A stretch of DNA of 64,000 nucleotides from Fistularia commersonii (GCA_037954325.1 JBBMNZ010000003.1:13803892-13867891); one strand, 5' to 3'; numbered from the stretch's first letter, positions 13,296 to 25,373 are shown. Notes: generated by a model from the sequence alone, not told the origin. Program-made: numbers and translations.

Positions 13296-13760
13296 TGTCT
13301 GTCTGTCTGTCTGTCTGTTGAGGTCATCTGGCAGGCTGCCTGCTGGTTAGGGGACTTGTAGTCTGTGATGTGCTGCAGGCCTTGCCTCAGAGTAGAAGCA
13401 GTCCAGCTCCTCTCAGTACTGCCTCTGGGCGATTCTGATGACCCCCTTACTCTGTGCTCCATGTCATTGTCAAACCAAAATTTGACAGGGCAGACACACA
13501 GCATGCGGCCCACCTGATGGTTTTGCCAGGGTTTCTGGTTGGAGAACTTCCTGACTTGTATGGTGGGCATAATGCTGTCCACACAAGTGTTCTTGTTACA
13601 GGAAAGAATATCCACATGGTGGTATGTGGGTAGTACAGAGAGTAAGCTGCACTGGTTAAAGTTACCGGCACCCATCAGAATGGCATCCGTTTGTGCCGGC
13701 TGTAATGCACTGATGACATCAGCAGCATCTCTGTGCAAAGTTACTTGAATTCTTTGAGAA
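12360..13760 (-). mobile_element. L2/Rex1-like LINE fragment, decayed
   Basis: Read on the minus strand, translation gives pieces of a non-LTR reverse transcriptase and its upstream linker. Examples are QVQRALRRINHRKAAGPDNI near 13133-13200 and an end-of-endonuclease segment near 13440-13738. Downstream pieces of the RT continue to about 12360 in shifting frames. Many stops and a microsatellite (13249-13318) interrupt it. Clade is inferred from the RRINHRKAAGPDNIPG motif style; L2 and Rex1/Babar are hard to separate by eye. Confidence 0.75.
13249..13318. repeat. (TG)n(TCTG)n compound microsatellite
   Basis: A TG run passes into about six TCTG units, inside the LINE fragment's reading region. 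Confidence 0.95.
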
Positions 13761-13851
13761 CACCTAGCAAAACGTACTGGAGGGAGGACAAAAAAAACAG
13801 ACCATCATTTCTTTTTTGAATGTGACACAACATTTCTTATTGTGTGTGTAT

Positions 13852-15345
13852 ATACACCAAACAAGCATAACATTATGACCACTGACTGGTGAGATAAACA
13901 GCAATGACTCTCTCCATTGAGGGGAATATATTTGGCAGCAAGTGAAGATTTGGTTCTATGCGGATGAGTAAGAAAGAGGAAAAATTGTCTGGAACTGTCA
14001 TGGAACATTTACGGATTGCAATAGTCAGTACCTATCAAAAGTGGTCCAAAGAAGCAACAGTGGTGAACCGGCAACAGGGTCATTGGTAACCAGTGACGTG
14101 CCGTGAGGTTCATGGCTGGTGAGGCACTGACGTCATCGGTCAGATTTACAAACATATGAACCCTAGCTTATTCACCATTTTATTGGCAGCCGTTAACGTG
14201 TTTTGTTTAAAATATCATATCAGCATTCTTCACATATACAAACTATAGCATAGAAAAAAGCACATTAAAAGAAAACGTTATTATCTCTTACCTTTACTTA
14301 TAAATGAAGTCCATGTGCCGCTGAGCAGCGCTGAGCGGTTTTACTTTACCTTAGCATTGTGGATGCTGATGTTGAGTCTTTGCTGTTCATTCAAAACCAA
14401 ATCTATCCTGGACATCTCGAATGTTTTTAGCGCGATTTGACTTTGAATGCGGGTGGCCGACCGCTCATGTTTTATTGTCAGAAGTTGAGAAAAGAATCCA
14501 GGAAAAGCGGAAAAGGCGCTCTCTTACTGGACATCCACACAGCCAGCCTTTTCGAGTGCACCACTCCGTTCGAAAAGACCGAGTCTTCCGTCTCAGACTT
14601 TCGACTGAAAGTCCAGTTTAGAATTTTTTTTCAGTTTAGCTATGTAATCCCCCATTTTGGAAATAAAGCCAAGCAAGAGCATAAAATGACTGGATGGCTG
14701 CACTTGACTTGCTATGTGTTTACAGTAGCTTGCTATTGCAAATTCTTTAGCGAGTAGTAAAAAGGATCCCTGGGATCACCAGCGCCCCCTACCACGAGGC
14801 CCCGTCACGGCGTGCCTCACTTAGTGTGCCTTCACTGCCTTCACTTCACAATCGCTCGGACCGAGGAACACATTACAGTTGTTGACAAAAAAAAACTATA
14901 CGCAACAGCTAAAGTATGGAAATTTAGTTCATGTATTAGTGCTTGAAGTGTTTGAAAATTTTAATATGTGACATCCACAGAGACAGCAATACAGTCTCAA
15001 CCGGATAGCATGGCAGCGCAATTATTGTGCAATTCATGGCGGGCTCCGCTGGCTGCCGCGTCACCGCACAGCTCTTCTTCATATTCAAACATTAAATGTG
15101 ATTTTTTTTTCAGCGAATTTGAAAAAAAAACGACTAAAACTGGCGAAGTTAGGTTGAAAATAACTGTATGGTACAAATCACTGAATAAATAGAACCACTC
15201 AAATTAATTTTTCATTTGACTTTTTTTTCTTTCCATGATGCCAGCATCCTGCCTCCACTGACTCCACGTCACTGTTGTTAACCAAGGGAAAAAAGGCTGG
15301 CACATGTGGTCCAATCTGACAGATGACCTACTATTGCTCAAATAG
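13852..15345 (+). mobile_element. second Tc1-like element, relic, split by a hAT insertion
   Basis: The left end (ACCAAACAAGCATAACATTA then TGACCAC) is the classic end of a fish Tc1-like family. Transposase-region sequence such as GTGGTCCAAAGAAGCAACAG appears near 14041. It stops at 14082 and resumes at about 15283 (GGCTGGCACATGTGGTCCAA), because a separate element (14091-15274) is inserted. No right-hand inverted repeat was found, so the 3' part is lost. Confidence 0.75.
14091..15274. mobile_element. non-autonomous hAT-type element nested in Tc1 relic
   Basis: Terminal inverted repeats are CAGTGACGTG at 14091-14100 and CACGTCACTG at 15265-15274. They are flanked by 8-bp direct repeats TTGGTAAC (14083-14090) and TTGTTAAC (15275-15282), which differ at one base. 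CAG ends with 8-bp duplications fit the hAT superfamily. No transposase frame is recognisable in its 1184 bp. Confidence 0.82.
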
Positions 15346-15424
15346 CTGAAGGAGTGAATTCAGCCTTGACGTCATAAAATTTCATGGATGAACTATGACA
15401 AGAGGGCGGACATTGAAGTGGAAC

Positions 15425-15575
15425 CCCACAAAAAAATTGGGGGTGTTCGGTTCAGTATCTTGCTCAACAGTACTTATGGGCCGGGAGTACCTTGGGAATC
15501 AAACCAGTTACTTGCAGTTCCAGGCAAACTCTCAGTAGGCTCAGCCACACCTTCCCCTAATTGTTAGTTACGAAG
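15425..15575 (-). mobile_element. tRNA-like SINE head, reverse orientation
   Basis: Contains GGGAATCAAACC, the complement of a B box, followed by a tract ending TAGGCTCAGCCACACC, the complement of an A-box region. The order matches reverse-oriented fish SINEs with the usual cue about falling below a listed TSD being unmet: no target duplication was located. Confidence 0.55.
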
Positions 15576-15737
15576 TGAAGAAGACAAGGCGCTACAGGGA
15601 CTTGAGCTGGACAGGCGCTTTAACCCACTAAGCCAAAGCGCCTGCTGAGAGACTGAGCTGACACAACATAACTGAGCTTGTCAGAATGTCATAATGTTTG
15701 ATCTGTGTGTGTGTGTTTGTTTATTTGTGTGTGTGAA

Positions 15738-15741
15738 TATA

Positions 15742-15814
<73 letters not shown>

Positions 15815-15832
15815 AACTATATAGAAACTATA
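15738..15832. repeat. (AT)n microsatellite tract
   Basis: Two long TA/AT runs separated by a short ATCAAACT unit that is itself repeated at about 15779 and 15812. Confidence 0.9.
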
Positions 15833-15985
15833 GCTATATATCAAAATATATAGCAGGTGCAGGTTAGTGTTGCACATCAGGCACAACATTGTACAGCTAT
15901 TCAACAATGGGGTTCTCTAACACACAACCACGAGAAACTCCCAACAGTCATGATAACTCGTTGATATATGTTTAGATATACAGGT

Positions 15986-15986
15986 G

Positions 15987-16027
<41 letters not shown>

Positions 16028-16030
16028 ATT
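15986..16030. repeat. (TA)n(TG)n microsatellite
   Basis: A TA run passes directly into a TG run. Confidence 0.95.
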
Positions 16031-16174
16031 TATATATAAAGTATATACAAACTGGGGTTCCGCTGGCAAATTCTGGGGTTCCGCTGGCCAGTCTCCCCAC
16101 CACACACTATTATATATATAATATATATAAATATATATGTATATGTGATTTATATATGAAGTTTGCCATGATTA

Positions 16175-16530
16175 AGGGTCACATCATCTGGACTATTTTC
16201 AGTCATTTTAACATAGAAGGTTGTCTATTTATGATGTCGTATAAGTATGGAAGAAACAAACAATGTTCAAGTGTAACATCATTTTAAAAAATCTTGACAA
16301 TCAATTTATTTGATTGAGAAAATGTAAAATCCCTGCAATAGTTTGTTCATTATAATTGTTTATTTGTTGTTGTTGCCTTTATATATCCCTTACTAATTTC
16401 ATGTAAACAAGGACAGAAAGTAAACAAGGATAGAAGCTGAGGTGTTTGACAAGCTTCATCCAGAGTAGATGGTCTGCCTAACTAGGTCTGCGAAGTAGCA
16501 CTGGATCAGGTCCTGCCCTTAACCATTGTG
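16175..16530 (+). repeat. dispersed repeat, intact-looking copy
   Basis: Shares long stretches with 20600-20705 (for example TTTATGATGTC and ACAATCAATTTATTT) and then with 25070-25215 (GTTTATTTGTTGTTGTTGCC, GTAGATGGTCT). The last part also resembles 25685-25722. No coding capacity. Family unknown to me. Confidence 0.65.
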
Positions 16531-16539
16531 AGTAAGGGT

Positions 16540-17345
16540 CAAATAAGCTGCACTACTTCCACAGTCATTTGAACATAAGTGTGAAAAGAGAAGTGAAAGA
16601 ATCACATCCATCACCGAGATTCCCACAGGGGAGGTCAGGACTTTGCGATCTCCGCATTACAGTTGCTGAGAACAATTTACATAGACGAGCCCTGCAGTGG
16701 TTAATGAGGAATTTGGCTGCAGCATCATGGCAGTGAAATTCTCATCAAGATCCTGGAGCCGCTGTTGCTACGAGACCGGTGCGATAAACAAACGCTTCAG
16801 GTCTTTGGTGATGAACAGAAGTTGCAGTAATGTTTGGCCACTGAAGAGATACGTTATCAGGGTGATCTAGGCGGGACTGCTGGGTGCTGCTGTTTGAGTA
16901 GCAGGTGTGGCAAAGGGAGGAAGAAGCTAGAGGTTTTTCGTGGGTTGTCATGATGTTACTGAGCAGAAAACCACAGCATCCCCATGCCTTTTTCCCATAT
17001 TTTCTTGAACTGAACTTGATGGATACAATAATTCCATGAGGAAACACATGAAGCCTCCCTGGGTTGTGGTGTGAGTAACATGAGCTGTGGGTGAGTGTGT
17101 GAAGATAAAAGGGTACATGTTTGCTGCACACCATCTATATGTTAACATTTTCTCAACTGTGATAACATTAAAAGTGTTTGTTTTGGACAAATAAGAGAAG
17201 CTGTGCTTTCATTTATTTTTGGATGATCCTAACTGATGATAATAATGTCGTAAAAATGACACTATTAGAGTTCTCCTCAGGAAACATCCCAATAAATCAT
17301 GGTCACTGCATATTTATATTCTCTATTACATGTTTAACTAATGCA
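16540..17345. other. intergenic, nothing recognised
   Basis: No convincing gene, RNA or repeat boundary was found. Open frames here have no recognisable domain and are read as chance. Confidence 0.5.
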
Positions 17346-20300
17346 GCCTCAGGGCGGCACTGGCCCGTGTCTCTCCAAGCCTGCCTTGGGAGGGCACGGA
17401 GCAGTGTCTCCCTGTGCAGGTCCCAAGCCCGCATAAATGCAGAGGGTTGCGTCAGGAGGGGCATCCGGCGCAAAGCTTTTGCCAAAACCAAACATGCGAG
17501 TCAACCAAAACTATACCGGGTTAACAACGACTGCCATTGGTACTGATGACCTACAGGGTACTAATGGAAATTGGGCGACTGTGGGTCGAAGAACAAGAAC
17601 AAGAAGAAGAGGAGGAGTGCGTGTTTGTAAGCAGAGAGGAGGAAAGGAAAGAGCCTGGGACTGAGAGTAGGGACTTTGAATATTGGGACTATGACAGGAA
17701 AAGGTAGAGTTGGTTGACATGATGCAGAGAAGGAAGGTGGATATACTGTGTGTCCAGAAGACCAGGTGGAAAGGTAGTAGGGCAAGAAGCTTAGGAGCAG
17801 GCTCTAAGTTGTACTATCATGGTACTGACAAGAAGAGAAATAGAGTAGGAGTTATCTTGAAGGAGGAGTTTGTTCGGAATGTCCTAGAGGTGAAAAGAAT
17901 GTCAGATTGAGTTATGAGTCTGAAACTGGAAATTGAAGGTGTGATGCTCAATGTTGTTAGTGGCTATGCCCCGCAGGTGGGATGTGAATCTGAAGAGAAG
18001 AAGTTCTGGAATGAGTTAGATGAAGTGATGCAGAATATTCCCAGAAATGAGAGAATGGTAATTGGTGCAGACTTCAATGGACATGTTGGTGAAGGCAAGA
18101 GGGGATGAAAAGTGATGGGCAGATTTGGTATCCAGGATAGGCATGCAGAGGGACAGATTGTGGTAGATTTTGCAAAAAGGATGGAAATGGCTGTAGTGAA
18201 CCTTTTTCCAGAAAAGATAGGAACATAGGGTAACTTATAAGAGCGGAGGTAGGAGCACACAGGTAGACTACATCTTGTATAGACGAGGTATCCTGAAAGA
18301 GATCAGTGACTGCAAAGTAGTTGTAGGTGAGAGTGTAGCCAGACAGCATAGGATGGTGGTTTCTAAGATGACTCTGGTGACAAGGAAGATGAAGAGGACA
18401 AAGGCAGAGCAGAGGACAATGTGGTGGAAGCTGAAAAGGGAGGAGTGTTGCATGGTTTTCAGGGAGGAGTTGAGAAAGGGTCTGGGTGGTCAGGTTGAGC
18501 TTCCAGATGATTGGACAACTACAGCTAGTGTTATCAGGGAGACAGGTAGAAGAGTACTTGGTGTGTCATCTGGAAGGAAAGTAGATAAGGAGACTTGGTG
18601 GTGGAATGAGGAAGTGCAGGAGTATATACAGAGAAAGCGGTTAGCAAAGAAGAAGTGGGATACTGAGAGGACTGAAGAGAACAGATAGGAGTTAAGGGAG
18701 ATGCGGCGAAAGGTAAAGATAGAGGTAGCAAAGGCAAAACAAAGGGCGTACGATGACTTGTATGCTCGGTTGGAAAGTAAGGAGGGTGAGAATGATCTAT
18801 ACAGGTTGGCGAAACAAAGATGGAGAGGATGTACAACAGGTCCGGGTGATTAAGGACAGAGAGGGAAATGTATTGACTGATGCTAGAAGAGTGATGGGAA
18901 GATGGAAAGAGTACTTTGAAGAGCTGATGAATGTGGACAATGAAAGAGGGTAGGGTAGAAGAGGTAACTATTGTAGACCACAAAGTAGCACAAATTAGTA
19001 AAAGTGAAGTGAGGAAGGCATTGAAGAGGATGAAGAGTGGAAAAGCTGTTGGTCCTGATGATATGCCTGTGGAGGTGTGGAAGTGTCTAGGAGAGGCAGC
19101 GGTAGATTTTCTGACTAGATTATTCAACAGGATCTTAGAGAGTGAGAAGATGCCTGAAGAATGGAGACAGTGTGATGGTGCCTATTTTTAAGAATAAAGG
19201 GGATGTGCAGAATTGTGGCAGCTATAGAGGGATAAAGTTGATGAACCATACAATGAAGTTATGGGAAAGAGTAGTGGAAACGAGACTGAGAGCAGAAGTC
19301 AGCATTTGTGAACAGCAGTATGGCTTCATGCCTAGGAAGAGTACTACAGAGTCAGTATTTGTGTTGAGAATGCTAATAGAAAAGAACAGAGAAGGTCAGA
19401 GGGAGTTGCATCGCGTTTTTGTAGACCTAGAAAAAGCATATGACAAGGTGCCAAGAGAGGAGCTCTGGTATTGTATGAGGAAGTCTGGAGTGGCAGAGAA
19501 GTATGTTAGACTGGCGCAGGACATGTATGCTAGCTGTGAGACACTGGTACAGTGTGCTGTAGGGGTAACAGAGAAGTTCAAGGTGGAGGTGGGACTCCAT
19601 CAGGGATCAGCTCTGAGCCCCCTCTTGTTCGCAGTGGTGATGGACAGGCTGACAGATGAGGTTAGACAGGAATCCCCATGGACCATGATGTTTGCAGATG
19701 ACATTGTGATCTATAGTGAGAGCAGACAACAGGTAGAGGAAAATCCAGAGAGGTGGAGGTATGCTCTGGAAAGAAGAGGAATGAAAGTTAGTCGCAGCAA
19801 GACAGAATATATGTGTATGAATGAGAGGAACTCGGGTGGAACCGTGAGGCTACAGGGAGTGGAGATCAAGAAGTTGGAGGATTTCAGGTACTAAGGGTCA
19901 ACAGTCCAGAGCAACGGAGAGTGTGGAAAAGAGGTGAAGAGACGGGTCCAAGCAGGTTGGAATGGGTGGAGAAAAGTGTCAGGGGTACTATGTGATAGAA
20001 GACTATCGGCCAGAATAAAAGGAAAGGTGTACAAGACAGTGGTGAGACCAGCGATGATGTATGGACTAGAAACTGTTACGATGACCAAAAGACAGCAGGC
20101 CGAACTAGAGGTTGCAGAGATGAAGATGTTGAGGTTCTCTTTGGGAGTGACCAGGATGGATAGGATCAGGAATGAGTCTATCAGAGGAACAGCACATGTT
20201 AGATGTTTTGGAGAGAAGGTCAGAGAAGCCAGACTGAGATGGTTCGGGCATGTACAGGGGAGGGAGATTGAATATATTGGTAGACGGATGCTGGAATTGG

Positions 20301-20452
20301 AGCTGCCAGGCAAGAGGTCTCGAGGAAGACCAAAGAGAAGATTTATGGACGTAGTGAGAGATGATATGAAGGAAATTGGTGTGAGAGAGGAGGATACAGA
20401 GAATAGGGTTAGATGGAGAAAGTTGACCCGCTGTCAAAAGATTACAGGTTAA
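17346..20452 (+). mobile_element. RTE-type non-LTR retrotransposon, nearly full length but broken
   Basis: A LINE encoding, in order, an AP-type endonuclease and a reverse transcriptase. The endonuclease region (about 17710-18300) reads MQRRKVDILCVQKTRWKG, then GADFNGHVG. The RT region (about 18930-19890) shows SGKAVGPDDMPVEVWK, YRGIKLMNHTMKLWERVVE, FVDLEKAYDKVPR, HQGSALSPLLF and the catalytic box FADD at 19691-19702. A C-terminal part continues to 20452 with GRPKRRFMDVVRDDMKEIG. The 5' leader (AGGAGGGGCATCCGGCGC) is typical of fish RTE elements. It is interrupted by stops and frameshifts, for example near 17908, 18108, 18225, 18688 and 19892. Two other fragments of the same family lie at 30712-30810 and 46870-46990. 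It is dead as a protein source. Confidence 0.88.
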
Positions 20453-20599
20453 ACTGCAAGTCACGCATGACTGGTCTTAGTTATTGATACTCATGCAACA
20501 GTCAAAATAATCTTCAGATCAGGTTCTGAGACTTATTTAGAGTCACTTTGGGTCCAGTTTATAGCATAATTTATGGAATCACGTCAATCCAAAAGACAT

Positions 20600-20705
20600 A
20601 GAGGGTTGTTTATTTATGATGTCTTACAACTATGAGAAAAAAACAAAAAATTAATGCTCAAGTGTCACATCATTCAAAAAAATCTGAACAATCAATTTAT
20701 TTGAG
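20600..20705 (+). repeat. dispersed repeat, 5' half of a split copy
   Basis: Matches the first half of the 16175-16530 repeat, ending at CAATCAATTTATTTGA. The matching second half appears 4.4 kb further on at 25070-25215. Confidence 0.6.
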
Positions 20706-20794
20706 CTTCAGTGCGAATAATGATTGATGCCGGAGTGAGAAGTACATTTTCATATTTTTTGATTAATTTTCACCTCTTCATATTGGAAATAGGC

Positions 20795-23600
20795 TAGCAT
20801 GAAGGAAGAAATCAAGATGCTCAACAAACAGTTCAAAAGAGCCCCGGTTGATAAAAGGGAAGGCATCAGGGATCTGACGAATCAACTCCAGAAACGCCTC
20901 TGCGGACTCTGAAAAGCAGAATGCACTCAGAAAAGGAAGACGGATAGGGAGAACAAAAGAGTGCTGTTCACCAAAGACCGCTCACAATTCACCGGAACAC
21001 TGCTGGGTGAAGCAAAGTCCGGAGGGATGACCAACCACAGAGAAGGTGTTCTTGAGAGAGACCCAAAATGACATCTCTAGAAAGCAAGCCCTAGATGTTA
21101 CCCCAAACATCGACAGTATTGACACACCTGGAAAAGAGCTCAAAGGCAGTGAAGCATCCTGGAAGGAAGTCCAAAAGGTGGTGAAGAGGGCCAGATCAGG
21201 ATCTGCCCCCAGCCCAAGCGGTATACCCTACAAGGTATATAAGAAGTGCCCAAAGCTCCTCCAGAGGCTTTGGAAGGTATTGCAGAGGATCTGAAGAAAG
21301 ATATCATCCCAGTGTGATGGAGGAAGGTAGAACGCTGTTTGTGCCAAAATAAGAGAACTCCTCAACCATAGACCAATTCAGATCAATCTCACTGCTTAGT
21401 GTAGAATGCAAGATCTTCTTTTCCGTACTGGCTCAAAGGATAACCTCATACATGATTGAGAATGGATACATCGACACCGCTATCTAGAAAGTTGGGATCC
21501 CATGCTTCTCTGGAAGCCTGGAACACACTGGAGTTCTCAATCAGATGATCCAGGAAGCCAAAGCCAATTATGGCAACCTGACTGTTGTCTGACTGTACTT
21601 GGCTAATGCCTATGAATCAATCCCTCACGCCCTCATCCATACTTTGGTGGAATACAGCTATGATTCAAAACAGCCAGCTTTACCAATCAGTAACAAAACC
21701 TTGAAAAAGGGATCAAAACAGACTGTTTAATCTCCCCCATCCTCTTCATCATGGGAATGAATCTCCTGATAACAGCCGCAGGGAAGAAAGCCAGAGGCCC
21801 AAAAATGCAAATGGGTATCCGACAAGCCACAGTAAGAGGTTACATGAACGATCTTACTGTGACAACTACAACACATGTGGAGGCAAGGTGGGTGGTAATA
21901 GTTCTGGACTGCATAGTAACGTGGTCCAGAATGAAGTTTAAGCCAAGGACATCCAGGTGCATGGTGATCAGGAGAGGTAAAGTGATGAACTGGGTCCCGC
22001 TGCATGTGCAAGGTGAAGTGATTCCATCAATAAAGGAAAATCCAATCAAGTGCCTCAAGAAGTGATTGGATGACTCACTTACTGACAGGAACTAGATCAG
22101 CAGTACAGAAAAGCAGATGGAGGAATGGCTGAGGAGGGTTGAAAAATCAGGGCTCCCGGGGAAGTTCAAAGCATGGATTTATCAACATTGATTGCTGGCA
22201 AAGGTCATGTGGCTGTTGATGGTGTATGAAGTTCCTATGACAATTGTTGAAGGAGTGGAGGAGAAGATCAACAAATTCCTTCAAAGGTGTCTGGGAATCC
22301 TTGTAAGCCTCCCTTTGGTAGGCCTCTACATAAGATCAGGATGGCTCCAGCTTCCTCTGTCATCCGTGGTGGAGAAATTTAAGATAGCAAAGTGCAGAGT
22401 CATAATGACATACAGAGTCTTCGAGGTCGAACAAGTCAGACAAGCAGGCGTCCCCACAAGGCCAACACACAAGTGGGCAGCTGACTCATCTGTAGCACAG
22501 GCTGAAAGCACATTGAAGCTCAATAACATAATTGGAACACCATGCACAGGAAGACAGGGTCTTGAAACTTCCCATACACAGCAATGGGGGGAAGGCAGGA
22601 ATCCAAGGAGTAAAAGGCCATCATCCGTGAGGAAATACTGAACCTGGAGGGGGAAGGGCAAGGGCAGTAGAACTCCCAGGGAGTATGGACGACATGAGAC
22701 CTATCCAAGAGGAAGATCACGTGAGGAGATCTATTGAGACTAGAGCCTTTCCGCATCTCATTCATGCTAAGGTCAGTGTATTATACACTCCTGACTCTGA
22801 CAAACTTGCGCAAGTGGGGCATGAGGGAGAACCCATCGGGTATGCTCTGTGGGGAGAGGGGTAACACACATGGCACACATTTAGTCAGGGTGTAAAACAG
22901 CACTTGCCCAAGGAAGATACAGGTGGCGCCATGACAAGGTGCTCATAACACTTGCTGACACCCTGGAGCAGGAGAGATGCAAGAAACGCCAACCATATGG
23001 GAGAGCAATACCATCAGTCAAGTTTGCAAGGTAGGGACAAAAGCCATCAACCATAGCAACAACAAGAAACAATCTGCTGCAAAAAGCTGAATCATGGGAA
23101 ATGAAGACTGCAATTCCCCCACGGTGTCCAGACTACCCTGAGGCCAGACGCGGTACTGTGGTCTGAAGAAGCAAAGATCATCCTCATTGAACTTACCGTC
23201 CCATGGGAAGAGGATTGTGTGCAGGCGTTTGAGAAAAAGATCACCAAATACCAGGATCTCTTGCCTGACAGAAGGGGGAAAGGATGGCAGGCATGGCTCT
23301 TCCCAGTTGAGGTGCCCAGTAAGTGTGGAGAATGCTCACAGCAATTGGGGTGACGGGAAGGGAGAGACAGACGGCAGCTCTCAGGATGGGGGAGGCATCA
23401 GAAAGTGCTTCTTGCTGGTTATGAGCAGGAAAGAGGAGCTTAACTGGAAGCCAGTAGGAGTTGATGAGCAGTGATTTGGCCACCACTGTTAACCCAACAA
23501 TTTTGAGGGTGTTGAGGTTCAGGGTTGAAACACCCAATGATCATTGGATACTGATGACATCAACTCTCCCTGGCCAAGGCTACATTCACTAAAAATGAAT
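20795..23600 (+). mobile_element. R2-like LINE (REL-endonuclease type), decayed
   Basis: Translation pieces run along one element: an N-terminal part from the ATG at 20800 (MKEEIKMLNKQFKRAPVDKR), then the pre-palm segment near 21046-21294 (ARSGSAPSPSGIPYKVYKKC). The palm box is near 21841 (YMNDLTVTTT), and the thumb/linker is near 22192-22640 (VYEVPMTIVEGVEEKINKF). A C-terminal endonuclease segment lies near 23150-23260 (ELTVPWEEDCVQAFEKKITK). That last motif belongs to restriction-enzyme-like endonuclease LINEs (R2/NeSL/Hero group), not to APE types. Frames change many times and the first palm aspartate is Asn, so it is inactive. The exact clade is not resolved. Confidence 0.75.
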
Positions 23601-23689
23601 GAAGGAGAAGCATCTTTGGATGTAATTGTAATCATTGGTATTTGAAATTGATTTGCCAAAAGAATGCCAGGCCCAAGTGTAAAATAGAT

Positions 23690-24101
23690 CTAGATCTGTC
23701 CCGGGAGTGGAGCTGGAGTCTGTTGTGCAGGTGTCAGAGAGGAGGATGTTGAGAAAGCTCCTCAGCATCATGGACAACGTCCATCACCCCCTGCATGCCA
23801 CAGTGACATCCTGTCAGAGCTCTTTCAGTCGTAGATTGATACCACCAAGGAGCTCCACTGAACGCAACAGGAGGTCTATCCTACCTGAGTCTATCAGACT
23901 TTTTAATTCCTCTTCCTTCAGCCGAAGGGAATATTCAAATCTTTGTACTTTTTAAGACCTTAAAACACTTTATAGCCTTAACTTTGACACTTTATATTTT
24001 ATTCGTATTTCTTAGTCTCCCTCCTTCCTACTATTATCTATTATTGTTATGTTTTACTTGAAACTCTGGCACAACAATATCCTTCAGGATAAATAAAGTT
24101 G
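23690..24101 (+). mobile_element. LINE 3' end (L2/Rex1-like)
   Basis: Translates to the C-terminal tail common at the 3' end of fish LINEs: NRRSILPESIRLFNSSSFSR near 23860-23930, upstream MLRKLLSIMDNVHHPLHATV. A short 3'UTR with AATAAA-like sequence runs directly into the hexanucleotide tail at 24102. It is 5'-truncated. Confidence 0.75.
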
Positions 24102-24293
24102 TTCTTATTCTTATTCTTATTCTTATTCTTATTCTTATTCTTATTCTTATTCTTATTCTTATTCTTATTCTTATTCTTATTCTTATTCTTATTCTTATTC
24201 TTATTCTTATTCTTATTCTTATTCTTATTCTTATTCTTATTCTTATTCTTATTCTTATTCTTATTCTTATTCTTATTCTTATTCTTATTCTTA
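24102..24293. repeat. (TTCTTA)n hexanucleotide array, 32 units
   Basis: 192 bases of a perfect six-base unit with no visible interruption, attached to the 3' end of the LINE fragment at 23690-24101. It creates long spurious open frames on both strands. Confidence 0.97.
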
Positions 24294-25069
24294 ATGTCAA
24301 ATAATAGTTTGAAAAAATGTTTAAAAATAACATCATTACCTTTTTAAAGGGAAAAACTTTTAGATACGGAACCTTTGATATGCTGGAATTGGATCATTTT
24401 AACCGCTTGCTTTTTAATGACTTAGCTAATCATTTGATCATTAGAGTAATCGGTTAATAAACTAAAACTAACTGTAAAGCCATGCAGTTTTGTAAAAAAG
24501 AAATGCTCTTCAAAGTTTTGTATGTGTGATAAAAATGGATTTATGGATCTATATGGGGCAAAGGGCAATGCTCCTTGCAGTTTGTGTGTTAGGCAGACTA
24601 AAATTATCTTGGTAATATTATATAATATAACATATTCTTCAATGTTTGGCCATTAGGTGGGACCAGAAATAATCTGATCAGCATGAGAACATGATTCAGA
24701 TCTATTTAGAATACACAAGGGTTGAGATTGCTGTCCATAAAGGACAGACATACATTTTCATTTTGAAAAATGTCAGCCCTTGGAAGTTTCCTTTGCGAAT
24801 CTCAGCAGTTAGGTTCAACATATGCAACCATCACTTTAACACTGGTTTCATACCGGAGCACCTCTTGCAAACGTCTGTGCCTGTCCAAATGTCATTGGGA
24901 TTAATTAAAAGTCAATTAACTGGTGAGGGACAATTGAGAAAGATTGGGGTTTTCTTGGTGGATTTAGACACAGTCCTGCGTCTTAATAGTCCATGTCCTC
25001 GTATCTGTGGGTGATCAATGAACCTTTGCCTTTGTATTTGTACTCAGTTTAAATGTTGTTTCTTATGCA

Positions 25070-25215
25070 AATAATCCCTGCTATAGTTTGTTCTTTATAA
25101 TTGTTTATTTGTTGTTGTTGCCTTCATATATCCCTTACCAATCTCATGGAAAAAAAAATAAATCACTAAGCGGAAGTGTTTGACAAGCTTCCTCCAGAGT
25201 AGATGGTCTTGATCT
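25070..25215 (+). repeat. dispersed repeat, 3' half of a split copy
   Basis: Matches 16330-16490: AATCCCTGC, GTTTATTTGTTGTTGTTGCC, then TGTTTGACAAGCTTC and AGAGTAGATGGTCT. It continues the half found at 20600-20705. Confidence 0.6.
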
Positions 25216-25372
25216 TGAGTCTAAGTGTGTAACTAAAAACAGTGTGAAACTAAAAATTCCAGATTTATGTTTGAAACAGTTTGTTTGATTTGGATCTGAA
25301 ACAGTATAAACAATTTAAAATGAGAATTAAAAATTCCTTTCAGCCCTTTATTCATTAATTACAAAATGCTAC

Positions 25373-25373
<1 letters not shown>

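Noticed and set aside
13133..13738. A 201-codon open frame on the minus strand
   Set aside because: It is LINE sequence with a Thr/His-rich middle produced by a (TG)n microsatellite, not a host gene.
17964..20464. Several minus-strand open frames of 90-200 codons
   Set aside because: Antisense shadows of the RTE retrotransposon, whose plus strand carries the endonuclease and RT motifs.
24102..24293. CRISPR-like repeat array
   Set aside because: Units are six bases with no spacers, in a eukaryotic genome; it is a microsatellite.
24034..24347. Long open frames of alternating Arg/Ile or Leu/Phe on both strands
   Set aside because: They come only from the perfect TTCTTA hexamer array; a six-base unit gives open frames in all phases without stops.
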